This document shows, one piece after another, positions 9,568-17,930 of a stretch of DNA of 64,000 nt. The position numbers and the translations under genes were made by a program. Origin of the DNA: Rhodophyticola sp. CCM32 (GTDB lineage: Bacteria > Pseudomonadota > Alphaproteobacteria > Rhodobacterales > Rhodobacteraceae); contig NZ_CP038492.1 in assembly GCF_004751985.1 (NCBI RefSeq), positions 1,612,001 to 1,676,000 of the forward strand, read 5' to 3'. The notes under the pieces were generated by a model, which ran no database searches, was not told where the DNA came from, and saw only the letters and a program-made list of their open reading frames with translations. Every line of letters begins with the position of its first letter. Positions within the stretch are counted from its first letter, which is position 1.

Positions 9568-10008
9568 TCACCTCCAGGACCGGGCAGCTTTTTCCGTCAA
9601 CAGACCCGCCAAAGCCCCGCCCAGTGTCAGGGTCACCAGCACCGGGGCGGTCTGCATCTGCCAGAAATATTCCAGAAACAACTCCAATGTCGCAATCACC
9701 GCTTCGCCCGGCCCGTCATAACGCAAACTGGCCGAGCGCATGAACATCTCGCGCAGCGCAAAAAGCAGCAATCCGAAAAACGTGATCTGAACCGAGGTGC
9801 GGAACCCGTTGCCAAGCGCCGCATAATAGCCATGGCCCGCGCGGCCTCCCATCACATACCAGCCCTGCCACAGGCCGATCCCCGCGATCGAGGCCGGGAA
9901 ATAGGTGGCAAGCTGACCCTCGGGGAACGTATCCGTCACCAGATAGGCGGCGCCATAGCCGACACCGGCAAACAGCAATGCCGCCACAAGTTTGGCCGCT
10001 GTCAGCAT
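9568..10008 (-). CDS. trgA: TrgA family membrane protein
   Basis: 146 residues with about four hydrophobic helices (AAKLVAALLFAGVGYGAAYL, a central FFGLLLFAL and a C-terminal VTLTLGGALAGLL). The family was named for tellurite resistance in Rhodobacter; its biochemical role is not settled. It begins 1 bp after the stop of the CFA synthase gene, so the two are co-transcribed. Confidence 0.85.
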   Translation of the reverse strand: MLTAAKLVAALLFAGVGYGAAYLVTDTFPEGQLATYFPASIAGIGLWQGWYVMGGRAGHGYYAALGNGFRTSVQITFFGLLLFALREMFMRSASLRYDGPGEAVIATLELFLEYFWQMQTAPVLVTLTLGGALAGLLTEKAARSWR

Positions 10009-10009
10009 C

Positions 10010-11221
10010 CTAAAGCGGCCTTGTCACGGTGATCTGCGTGACATCGCAATTGCCGAAATGAAATGTTGCGGCGCAGGAGGTAAGGTAGAAATTCCACATC
10101 CGGCGAAACCTGTCGTCAAAACCCAGGGCGGCGACCTCCTCCCAGCGTGCGTTGAACGTATCATACCATCTTCGCAGGGTCTGGGAATAGCTTTCGCCGA
10201 ATTCGATCGACCTCGTGACCTTCAGACCCGCTTTCTCCACTTCGGCCCGCAACGCGGTCGGTGAGGGCAACATGCCCCCGGGAAAGATGTATTTCTGAAT
10301 GAAATCGACACCGCGTTTATAGATTTCCCATCGCCGGTCCTGCACCGTGATGATCTGAAGCGTGGCATGCCGCCCCGGTTTCAGCCGGTCTTTCAGGCTT
10401 TTGAAATAGACCGGCCAGTATTTCTGCCCCACCGCCTCGAACATCTCGATCGAGGCGATCCCGTCATAGCTGCCGCGCTCATCGCGGTAATCCTGCATCC
10501 TGATCTCGACCCGGTCGCTCAGCCCAAGGCGTTCCATCCGTGCCACCGCATAATCATGCTGCTCTTTCGAGATGGTCAGCCCGGTGACTTTCAGCCCCCG
10601 CTCCCTCGCGGCATATTCCGCAAACCCGCCCCAGCCACAGCCGATCTCCAACACATGATCGCCGGGCCGCGCGCCCATCTCATCCACCATTGAGGCGTAT
10701 TTCTGCATCTGCGCCACCTCAAGCGCCTCCTGCCCGGTGCGGTAAAGCGCCGAGGAATAGGTCATCGTATCATCCAGCCAGAGCCCGTAAAACGCATTGC
10801 CCAGATCATAATGGTGCGAGATGTTCTTCCGCGCCTGCCGTTTTGAATTTGACTGCATCCAGAACCGCATCCGCTCATAGGCGCGCAGCAGTTTCAGGCC
10901 CAGAAACCCGTCATAAATCTCGTCATTCTCCGCATGGGCCAGATCCATGAACGCCTGCAGATCGGGGGTCGACCACCAGCCATCCAGATAGGCCTCGCAA
11001 AATCCCAGATCACCCTCGCGGATCAGACGGGCAAAAATATCCGGGTTGTGGATATCCAGCTTTGCCACCGGCCCCGGCCCTGCCCCTTCGGCCCGAAACA
11101 CGCGCCCGTCAGGCAGGCACATATCCAGACGGCCATTGGCCATCGCCCGGGCCTGTTCGAAAACCGCACCGAAATAGCGGGGCAGGTCAGCCTCTCCGGC
11201 GGTGGTGGTTTTGACTGTCAT
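10010..11221 (-). CDS. Cyclopropane-fatty-acyl-phospholipid synthase family methyltransferase
   Basis: 403 residues from MTVKTTT; the frame is open for nine more codons upstream. It contains the SAM-binding motif VLEIGCGWGGFAEYA (~residue 190), the QDYRDERG and SIEMFEAVG segments around the active site, and FIQKYIFPGGMLPS near the C-terminus, all standard for the family. It would add a methylene or methyl group to unsaturated phospholipid acyl chains. TrgA follows directly. Confidence 0.9.
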   Translation of the reverse strand: MTVKTTTAGEADLPRYFGAVFEQARAMANGRLDMCLPDGRVFRAEGAGPGPVAKLDIHNPDIFARLIREGDLGFCEAYLDGWWSTPDLQAFMDLAHAENDEIYDGFLGLKLLRAYERMRFWMQSNSKRQARKNISHHYDLGNAFYGLWLDDTMTYSSALYRTGQEALEVAQMQKYASMVDEMGARPGDHVLEIGCGWGGFAEYAARERGLKVTGLTISKEQHDYAVARMERLGLSDRVEIRMQDYRDERGSYDGIASIEMFEAVGQKYWPVYFKSLKDRLKPGRHATLQIITVQDRRWEIYKRGVDFIQKYIFPGGMLPSPTALRAEVEKAGLKVTRSIEFGESYSQTLRRWYDTFNARWEEVAALGFDDRFRRMWNFYLTSCAATFHFGNCDVTQITVTRPL

Positions 11222-11309
11222 CGCATCTTTCCATTCCGATCCGGTCATCCTGCGCGAAACACGCCCCCCGGCTCAAGCTGATTTGTTTGTCTGTGCTGCG
11301 GGCGGCCCG

Positions 11310-12722
11310 TCAGAACCCCCGGTTTTCATAAGCGCTCAACGCCCGCGCCCGGCCCTCGGCCAGCCCCACAACCGGCGCCTCCGGGTAAGGATCATCCGCG
11401 CCCATGCCCCAGGCCTGCGGGATCGCCTCGAAATACGACAGCGCCTCGGCTCCCGGATCGGCGCTAAGCTCGGCCACCCATTTACGGCGATAAAGCCCCT
11501 GTTGGTCGAATTTCTCACTCTGGGTTTCCGGGTTGAAAATGCGGAAATAGGGGGCGGCATCGGGTCCTGATCCGGCGACCCATTGCCAGCCCATGGCGTT
11601 CGAGGCCGGATCCCAGTCCACCAGACAGGCCTCGAACCAGTCGCGCCCGATACGCCAATCGGTCATCAGATGTTTGGTAAGATATGAAGCCACCAGCATC
11701 CGCGCCCGGTTATGCATCCGCCCGGTGACATACATCTCGCGCAGGGCCGCATCAATCACCGGCAGGCCGGTGCGCCCGCGCCGCCAGGCTTCGGCCTCCG
11801 AATTGTCGCCGCGCCAGGGAAACCCATCCCATTCCGCGCGCCAGTTGCCATGGGTGATATGCGGCGTGTGAAACACAAGATGATAGGCGAAATCGCGCCA
11901 GATCAGTTCTTTCAGAAAATGCTCCGCCCCCGGTTCGCCGCGCAGCATTGCGCCCTGCCCCGCATGCCAGCAGACGCGCGCGCTGATCTCGCCATAGGCC
12001 AGCGGCTCGCTCAACCCCGATGTCGCGTCCTGATCCAGAAAATCCCGCGCCACCTTATAGGCCCCGATCCGGCTGTCCAGAAACCGGTCCAGCCGGTCCT
12101 GCGCCGCGGCTTCACCAAGGGTCAGATGCGGGCGCACCACCCCGGCCCCGCGCCCCATTGCCGCCGCCATATGCCAATCTGCCAGATCGTCACTTGCAGG
12201 CCAGATCTCCGGGAAATTCAGCTTCGGCACCGCCAGAGGCTCCGCCACCTCGCGCCCGCGCACCGCCCGCCAGAACGGCGAATACACCCGGTAAAACCCG
12301 CCGGTCCCGGTCTGCACGGTCCAGGGTTCAAACACCACATGGCCCGGATGGCTGACCGCCTCCAGCTCATCGGCCTTCAACCCGGCCTTCACAGCCTCGT
12401 CACGGGCCTTGCTGTCGGGGTCATATAAACGCGCCCAGTGCACCGAGCCCGCCCCGGTCTCGGCCACCAGCGCGCGCAACACATCCAGCGCCCGCCCCCG
12501 GCGCAGGATCAGCCGGCCACCCTGCCCCGCCAGCACCTCTGCAAAACGGGTGACCGAAAGCGCCAGACGCCATTTCGGCGCCGGTTTGTGGCCCTCCACC
12601 ACCTCATCAAGAATGAACACCGGGATCACCGGGCGCCTGGATGCACAGGCCGCCACCAAAGCCGGGTTATCCGCCAGACGGAAATCCCGGCGCATCCAGT
12701 AAATGATCGGCCTGGGGGTCAT
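11310..12722 (-). CDS. phrB: Deoxyribodipyrimidine photolyase
   Basis: 470 residues from MTPRPIIYWMRRDFRL. A class I photolyase/cryptochrome: N-terminal antenna domain, then the FAD-binding helical domain with the signature WRIGRDWFEACLVDWDPASN and NAMGWQWVAGSG near the C-terminus. It repairs UV-made cyclobutane dimers using blue light. The frame extends ten codons upstream but MTPRP aligns with the usual family start. Confidence 0.93.
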   Translation of the reverse strand: MTPRPIIYWMRRDFRLADNPALVAACASRRPVIPVFILDEVVEGHKPAPKWRLALSVTRFAEVLAGQGGRLILRRGRALDVLRALVAETGAGSVHWARLYDPDSKARDEAVKAGLKADELEAVSHPGHVVFEPWTVQTGTGGFYRVYSPFWRAVRGREVAEPLAVPKLNFPEIWPASDDLADWHMAAAMGRGAGVVRPHLTLGEAAAQDRLDRFLDSRIGAYKVARDFLDQDATSGLSEPLAYGEISARVCWHAGQGAMLRGEPGAEHFLKELIWRDFAYHLVFHTPHITHGNWRAEWDGFPWRGDNSEAEAWRRGRTGLPVIDAALREMYVTGRMHNRARMLVASYLTKHLMTDWRIGRDWFEACLVDWDPASNAMGWQWVAGSGPDAAPYFRIFNPETQSEKFDQQGLYRRKWVAELSADPGAEALSYFEAIPQAWGMGADDPYPEAPVVGLAEGRARALSAYENRGF

Positions 12723-12791
12723 CTCACCGCCTGTTTCAAGCTCATGATCCATCTAGCGCGGTGCCCCATAATTCAAGCCCCCGCTTCTCTG

Positions 12792-12850
12792 CTTGAAAAA
12801 TATCCCCGCCGGAGGCGAAGCCTGAGCCTGGCCCGCAGCGCGGGCCAGGC
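12792..12850 (-). terminator. Likely terminator region downstream of acuI
   Basis: On the minus strand, 57 bp after the acuI stop, an 11-bp perfect stem (12826-12836 with 12840-12850, loop of 3) is followed by a second small hairpin, CGCC-TCC-GGCG, and GGGATATTTTT. The TCC-loop hairpin plus T-run recurs after two other minus-strand units in the window. Confidence 0.6.
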
Positions 12851-12906
12851 GAGGGGGAAACCCTGCGCGCGCCAGCGCGCTCAATAGCCCAAAACAACCG
12901 GGGCAG

Positions 12907-13899
12907 TCAGGCGCTTACATCAACCACAACACGGCCACGCACACCGCCTTTCAGGATCGCCGCCCCAAGTTCAGGCAAATCCGCCAGCCCGGCGGGGTGG
13001 ATCATCGCCTCCAGCTTGTCCATCGGCAGATCGCTGGCAATCCGCGCCCAGGCCCGCACCCGGTTGTCATAGGGCTGCATCACACTGTCGATGCCCAGCA
13101 GGTTCACTCCACGCAGCAGGAACGGGATCACCGTCGCCGGAAGCCCGGCGCCCCCGGCCAGACCCACCGCCGCGACCGAGCCGCCATAATACACCTGCCC
13201 CAGCACCCGGGCCAGCATCGCCCCGCCAACCGCATCGACACAGCCCGCCCAGGTCTCGGCCTCCAGCGGGCGTTTCACGGTCTCGTTGATCTCTTCGCGG
13301 GCCACGATCCGCGCTGCGCCAAGCTCTTTGAGATAAGCCTCCTGTTCAGGCCGCCCGGTGACACCGGCCACCTGATAACCCAGATTGCCCAGTATCGCCG
13401 TCGCGACCGAGCCAACGCCGCCTGCGGCGCCGGTCACCAGAACCTCGCCCTTTTCAGGTGTCAGCCCGTGATCTTCCAGCGCCATCACCGCCAGCATCGC
13501 GGTGAATCCGGCGGTGCCCACCGCCATGGCCGACCTTGTGCTCAACCCCTCGGGCAGGGGCACCAGCCAATCGGCCCTGACCCGGGCCTTTTCCGCATAG
13601 CCGCCCCAATGGGCCTCGCCCACGCGCCAGCCGGTCAGAACCACCTTGTCGCCCGGCGCATAGCGCGGATCATCCGAGGCCTCGACCGTTCCGGCAAAAT
13701 CAATCCCCGGCACATGGGGGTATGTGCGCACCAATCCGCCCCCCGGCCCGATGCACAGCCCGTCCTTGTAATTCAGCGTGGAATATTCAACCGCAACCAT
13801 CACCTCGCCCTCGGGCAGGCGCTCATCGCCGATCTCCTGTACCGCGGCGCTGGTCTTGCCGCTTTCCTCATCCTTTTCCACGATCAGGGCCCGCATCAT
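12907..13899 (-). CDS. acuI: Acrylyl-CoA reductase (NADPH), AcuI type
   Basis: 330 residues, zinc-less MDR-family oxidoreductase (YhdH/AcuI). Reduces acryloyl-CoA to propionyl-CoA, detoxifying the product of DMSP cleavage. Visible: STLNYKDGLC at the N-terminus, HVPGIDFAGTV, and the NADPH-binding VTGAAGGVGSVA (~residue 155). It follows dmdA by 8 bp, the arrangement known in roseobacters, which favours AcuI over a generic quinone reductase. Confidence 0.9.
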   Translation of the reverse strand: MMRALIVEKDEESGKTSAAVQEIGDERLPEGEVMVAVEYSTLNYKDGLCIGPGGGLVRTYPHVPGIDFAGTVEASDDPRYAPGDKVVLTGWRVGEAHWGGYAEKARVRADWLVPLPEGLSTRSAMAVGTAGFTAMLAVMALEDHGLTPEKGEVLVTGAAGGVGSVATAILGNLGYQVAGVTGRPEQEAYLKELGAARIVAREEINETVKRPLEAETWAGCVDAVGGAMLARVLGQVYYGGSVAAVGLAGGAGLPATVIPFLLRGVNLLGIDSVMQPYDNRVRAWARIASDLPMDKLEAMIHPAGLADLPELGAAILKGGVRGRVVVDVSA

Positions 13900-13907
13900 C
13901 TTTCTCC

Positions 13908-15014
13908 TTATTCAATCCAAAATCTGTCTCGCACCACCGCATCACGGGGGCCGTCCTGGGTCATCACCTGCAATTCCGTATCCGGCTCCCAATGGGTCAT
14001 CCGCACCATGCCGATGGCCACACCGCCGCCGAAATCCGGTGACATGGCAGCCGAGGTCACCTGCCCCACCCGCTTGCCCGCCGCCATCAGCGGCCAGGGC
14101 CGGTCGCAAAGCGGCAGGGTATCACCCGCAATCGCAATCGGACGGACCTGTTGCACCGGACCTTCGCGCGCCACCCTGAGCAGGGCATCGCGACCGATGC
14201 AGCCAACTGCGGTCAGCGTGTCGCAGAACCGGCCCAGCCCGCATTCATGGGGGGTGTTGGCCAGGGTCATGTCATTGCCATAGCTCAGCAATCCGCCCTC
14301 GATCCGCTCGATCCCGTTGGGGCAGCCCGCGCGCACATCCAGATCGCGCCCCGCCTCCATCAGCGCATTCCAGAGCGGCATGCCGATATCGGCGTCATGC
14401 ACGTAAATCTCGAACCCGCCCTGTTTCGAATAGCCCGATCTGGCCACCACCAGGTAATGGCCCTGAAAATCGAAATATCCGAAACGGAAGAAACGCAGGT
14501 CGCGCACCCCGTCACCGAACACCCGGGCCACCAGATCATCGGCGCGCGGCCCCTGGATCGCCAGCGGCGACACATCGGGTTCATCCACCAGCACATCCAG
14601 GCGAAATCCCTGCGCCACGCCCTTGGCCCAGAGCAGAAGATCGCTGTCGGCAATGGAAATCCACCACCGGTCCTCGGCCAGTTTCACCGCAACCGGGTCA
14701 TTCAGCATGCCGCCGGTTTCATCGACAATCGGCACGTAATAACACTGCCCCGGCAGCATGCCGCGCAAATCGCGCGGGGTCAGCATCTGCATCAGACGGC
14801 CCGCATCGGGGCCGCGCAGTTCCACCTGCCGCTCGCAGGCCACATCCCAAAGCTGCACCGCCTCTTTCAGATGGTGGTAATCCTCCTCCAGACTGCGGAA
14901 ACTGGCGGGCAGCAACATCCGGTTATAGACCGAATAGGCGGTGACCCCGGCAGCCTCGACCCCGTCTGAAAACGGTGTGCGCCGCACCCGGCGGGAGGTT
15001 GCGAGCACCGACAT
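13908..15014 (-). CDS. dmdA: Dimethylsulfoniopropionate demethylase
   Basis: 368 residues, GcvT/aminomethyltransferase fold. Transfers a methyl group from DMSP to tetrahydrofolate, giving methylmercaptopropionate. Motifs shared with roseobacter DmdA: YNRMLLP, VWDVACERQVE-like segment (here LWDVACERQVELRGPDA), QCYYVPIVD, SIADSDLL, VARSGYSKQGGFEIYV and RIEGGLLSYGNDMT. The start overlaps the stop of the DinB gene by one base (TGATG), and acuI follows. Confidence 0.88.
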   Translation of the reverse strand: MSVLATSRRVRRTPFSDGVEAAGVTAYSVYNRMLLPASFRSLEEDYHHLKEAVQLWDVACERQVELRGPDAGRLMQMLTPRDLRGMLPGQCYYVPIVDETGGMLNDPVAVKLAEDRWWISIADSDLLLWAKGVAQGFRLDVLVDEPDVSPLAIQGPRADDLVARVFGDGVRDLRFFRFGYFDFQGHYLVVARSGYSKQGGFEIYVHDADIGMPLWNALMEAGRDLDVRAGCPNGIERIEGGLLSYGNDMTLANTPHECGLGRFCDTLTAVGCIGRDALLRVAREGPVQQVRPIAIAGDTLPLCDRPWPLMAAGKRVGQVTSAAMSPDFGGGVAIGMVRMTHWEPDTELQVMTQDGPRDAVVRDRFWIE

Positions 15015-15520
15015 CAGATCACATCCGGCATGAAGGGCAGATCCGTGGATCCGGGATCCGCGCCTGCCGCCGTCAACATCGCATGGACCTGACCGCGATG
15101 ATGGGTCTGGTGATTGAACAACTGCATGATGCACAGCGCCCGGGGTTTGCGCATCTCACGGCCCGTCATCCCGGAAAACCAGACAAGATCGCCGGTCAGA
15201 TCATCCGGGTCCAGCCGCGCGGCCCAGCCTTCGATCCGCGCATCCGTGGCCTTGCGGTCCCGTTTCAGGGCCGACCAGTCGTCAAAAAAACCGGCGCTGT
15301 CGTTGATCCCGCAATCCGGGGCCGGGCCATCGTCAAACCGGCTCATCCAGGACAGGTCACTCCAGAGAAGATGGGAGAATGTGCCCTGGATCGAGCCGAA
15401 AAAGGCCCCCCGATCCTGCCTGCGGGCGGCATCGTCCAACATGTCGGCAGCGCCAAACAGGTTCTCGTTCTGCCAGATATTGTAGCGCGCCATGGTATGG
15501 CACCAGCCCGGTGTGATCAT
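15014..15520 (-). CDS. DinB family protein
   Basis: 168 residues. A four-helix metal-binding fold of the DinB/YfiT superfamily, with the likely metal His in THSHLLWSD-type segment (here TFSHLLWSD) and NHQTHHRGQ near residue 140. Members act as thiol-dependent transferases or isomerases. Overlaps DUF1326 by 4 nt and dmdA by 1 nt, so it is translated as part of the DMSP unit; its role there is unknown. Confidence 0.85.
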   Translation of the reverse strand: MITPGWCHTMARYNIWQNENLFGAADMLDDAARRQDRGAFFGSIQGTFSHLLWSDLSWMSRFDDGPAPDCGINDSAGFFDDWSALKRDRKATDARIEGWAARLDPDDLTGDLVWFSGMTGREMRKPRALCIMQLFNHQTHHRGQVHAMLTAAGADPGSTDLPFMPDVI

Positions 15521-16236
15521 CTCCGCCCTCCTGCCGATCCTGACCAGTCAATCGCACAGATTTCCGCCGATTTGCCGCCGAAATCCCAGACCCGCCCGAA
15601 ATCCCGCACTTTGGATTTCAGACCAACCGCCGCGATGATATCGGGCCCCATCCAGTATTTGGAATTCGACACCATCACCGGATGATCCGGGCTGGCACCA
15701 TCCAGCATCTCGATCTCGCCCTGGATTTTCCGGCCCACATACAAGCCGCGTTTCCGGCCTTCGCGCACGATCTCCACCTTTTCGCGTTCGGCCCCCACGA
15801 TGTCGCTGACCAGCATGGTGAACAGCCCCGTGGTGCCCCCCGCCGCGCCCGAGAAGATTTGCAGGATACCGTTATAGGCTTTCTCGCTGGCGCGATCATC
15901 CACATAGGCCGCCACCTGCCAGCCGCCTTCGGCCATCCGGCCCGGTATCTCGACCATCAGGCCCACATTCAGACCCGCCAGATCCTCCCCCTCATAATGG
16001 CCCTCGTCGATGGCAATCGCCATCCAGGCCTTGCAATCGCCCTCGGTGGGCGGATGTTGGCCCAGCGAGACCACACAGGGGCAAAAGACCGTGCAGGAAC
16101 AGTTGAGGAACAGCTCCCCCCTGATCGCCCAATCCGTCGGCGTCATCCGCCGCCGCTTGGGGTTGGTCTCCATCCGGCTGTCGATCCGCTGGCTGACCGG
16201 CAGACGGTCCGCATCGGGGCGTTTTCTGGGGGGCAT
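15517..16236 (-). CDS. DUF1326 domain protein
   Basis: 239 residues from MPPRKRPDADR; an internal MTPTDW start is an alternative. The DUF1326 signature LNCSCTVFCPC lies near residue 45, offering four cysteines that could bind a metal or form a redox site. The family has no proven function but is repeatedly paired with DUF2182 membrane proteins, as here. The 11-bp gap to DUF2182 and the 4-bp overlap with dinB indicate one transcript. Confidence 0.85.
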   Translation of the reverse strand: MPPRKRPDADRLPVSQRIDSRMETNPKRRRMTPTDWAIRGELFLNCSCTVFCPCVVSLGQHPPTEGDCKAWMAIAIDEGHYEGEDLAGLNVGLMVEIPGRMAEGGWQVAAYVDDRASEKAYNGILQIFSGAAGGTTGLFTMLVSDIVGAEREKVEIVREGRKRGLYVGRKIQGEIEMLDGASPDHPVMVSNSKYWMGPDIIAAVGLKSKVRDFGRVWDFGGKSAEICAIDWSGSAGGRR

Positions 16237-16247
16237 TGATCTCTCCC

Positions 16248-17036
16248 TTATCCTTGGAAAAACGGGCTGACAAAAACGGCGACCCCACTTAAGATCAGGC
16301 ACAGGCCAAGGGGTCTGGTCAGGCGCTGACCGATCTGGGGCAGCTTTTCCAGCACCATGAAAAACGTGGCAAGACCCATCCACAGCAGGCTCATCATCCC
16401 GCCCACGAAGCCAAGCGCCATGAAGCCCCAGCAACAGCCCGCACAGAACGCGCCAAGGCCCAGCCCCATCCGCAGCCCGCCGCCGAAGCCTGGGCGCCAG
16501 TGACCCAGAAAATAGCTCATCGGGCTGAGGCAGACACCGTGGCAGATCTCTTTCGCGCGGGTGAACTGGAAAGCCCCCACAACCAGCAGCAAACCTGCCG
16601 ACACCCAAGGCGAGCGGGCGATCCCCAGCATGTCAATGACACCCCCGAACAGCAGCGCCAGTTGCACAGCCGTGATCAGTGCTGCGAACCCGATCCAGAC
16701 CAGCGCATAGCCCAGCACAAGCCCCAGCCAGCCCGCGCGCGATCCGGTCGCGCTTGATATCAGATCATCATAAACCCGCAATGTCGGTACAAGCGTCGGC
16801 AGCATCATCGCCGCCATCATGATCGCCCACATGCCGAACAGCGGCCAGAACTCGGCCATCGGCATCGCCATATCCATCCGCGGGTCCATCGCCGCCATCC
16901 GCGCGGCCATCTCATCGGGGCGGCCGATCAGATCCAGCCCCATGCCGGTGGACATGGTATACATCACCCACCAGGCCCAGAGGATCAGGGCGAAAAAGCC
17001 CAGCCACATGACAGAACGGATCGAGAATTGCGTCAC
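16248..17036 (-). CDS. DUF2182 integral membrane protein
   Basis: 262 residues from GTG 17036, chosen because GGAGGGG lies 5-6 nt upstream; a GTG at 17063 is possible but lacks a ribosome site. Five to six membrane helices with Met-rich stretches (AAMDPRMDMAMPMAEF and WAIMMAAMMLP) and a CHGVC plus FCAGCCWGFM cysteine set, hence the family label 'predicted metal-binding membrane protein'. Partner of DUF1326. First gene of the minus-strand cluster that ends with dmdA-acuI. Confidence 0.85.
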   Translation of the reverse strand: MTQFSIRSVMWLGFFALILWAWWVMYTMSTGMGLDLIGRPDEMAARMAAMDPRMDMAMPMAEFWPLFGMWAIMMAAMMLPTLVPTLRVYDDLISSATGSRAGWLGLVLGYALVWIGFAALITAVQLALLFGGVIDMLGIARSPWVSAGLLLVVGAFQFTRAKEICHGVCLSPMSYFLGHWRPGFGGGLRMGLGLGAFCAGCCWGFMALGFVGGMMSLLWMGLATFFMVLEKLPQIGQRLTRPLGLCLILSGVAVFVSPFFQG

Positions 17037-17077
17037 ATCTGCCCCTCCCAAGGCAAGACTCACCTTGCCATCCTTAA

Positions 17078-17101
17078 TGTCAGAGCTTTAAATGTCTGAC
17101 A
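17078..17101. promoter_or_regulatory. Palindromic operator candidate
   Basis: TGTCAGA at 17078-17084 is inverted as TCTGACA at 17095-17101, giving a 24-bp dyad that ends one base before the gntR start codon and lies in the 66-bp divergent space before DUF2182. Position and symmetry suit a GntR-family dimer repressing itself and possibly the divergent cluster. Confidence 0.55.
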
Positions 17102-17102
17102 A

Positions 17103-17840
17103 ATGAAAATCGACCCCAACAGTTCCGCCGATCTCTCGGCGCAGATCGCCAAGGCGATCCGCGATGCGATTGTCTCGGGCGCGCTGATCGTTGATGCCCG
17201 TCTGCCGTCGGAGGCAGAGCTGGCCGAACAGTTTCAGGTCTCCCGGCCCACGGTGCGCGAGGCGCTGAAACGGCTGGCGGCGCAATCGCTGATCCGCACC
17301 CAGCGCGGGGCCTCGGGCGGGGCGTTTGTGAACCGGCTGTCTTATGAACAGGCCTATAGCCAGCAGATCACCACCTCGACCCTGCTGCTCAGCATGAATT
17401 CGGTGGGGTTTGACACCGCCTGTGAGGCCCGGTTTGCGCTGGAACGCGCCTGCGCGCCCCTGTCGGCCAGGCGCCGCAGCGCCGATCATCTGGCCACCAT
17501 GCGGGCCGAGATTTATCGCCAGTCACAGCCGGGCCTGACCGATGAGGCGTTCTGCGCCTCGGATGTGGCGTTTCACCGGGCGCTGGTCGACGGGGCCGGC
17601 AACCCGGTGCTCAGCTATCAACTGGCCGGCGCGGTCGAGGCGATGCAGCCGCTGATGAACATGATCACCTTCACCGCCCGCTCCCGCGAGGCCATCCTGG
17701 CACTGCATACGGGCATCACCGATGCCCTGGACGCCAGGGATGGCCGGACCGCTATGAGGCGGCTGGAAGAACTGGAAACCTACACCAGGGATCTTGGGCA
17801 ATCGGTCATGTCCGCGCGGGCCGGGCAACGCCCCGCCTGA
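17103..17840 (+). CDS. GntR/FadR-family transcriptional regulator
   Basis: 245 residues. N-terminal winged helix-turn-helix (LPSEAELAEQFQVSRPTVRE) and a C-terminal FCD effector domain with the expected metal/ligand residues (DVAFHRALVDGAGN, then HTGITDALDARD). Divergent from the DUF2182-DUF1326-dinB-dmdA-acuI cluster and preceded by a 24-bp palindrome, so it is the likely regulator of DMSP use. Roseobacter dmdA genes are often flanked by a GntR regulator. Confidence 0.88.
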   Translation: MKIDPNSSADLSAQIAKAIRDAIVSGALIVDARLPSEAELAEQFQVSRPTVREALKRLAAQSLIRTQRGASGGAFVNRLSYEQAYSQQITTSTLLLSMNSVGFDTACEARFALERACAPLSARRRSADHLATMRAEIYRQSQPGLTDEAFCASDVAFHRALVDGAGNPVLSYQLAGAVEAMQPLMNMITFTARSREAILALHTGITDALDARDGRTAMRRLEELETYTRDLGQSVMSARAGQRPA

Positions 17841-17930
17841 GCGGTCTGTTTTCGCTTGCGGGGTTGGCCGGGCTTTCCTAACCTGCTGTCTGGTTTGCCA
17901 CCTCTTTCACCCGCATGAGGATTTCCCACC

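Noticed and set aside
16237..16608. N-terminal extension of the DUF1326 gene
   Set aside because: It is antisense-like to nothing useful, lies inside the DUF2182 coding region in another frame, and lacks a ribosome site; the homologous part starts at 16236.
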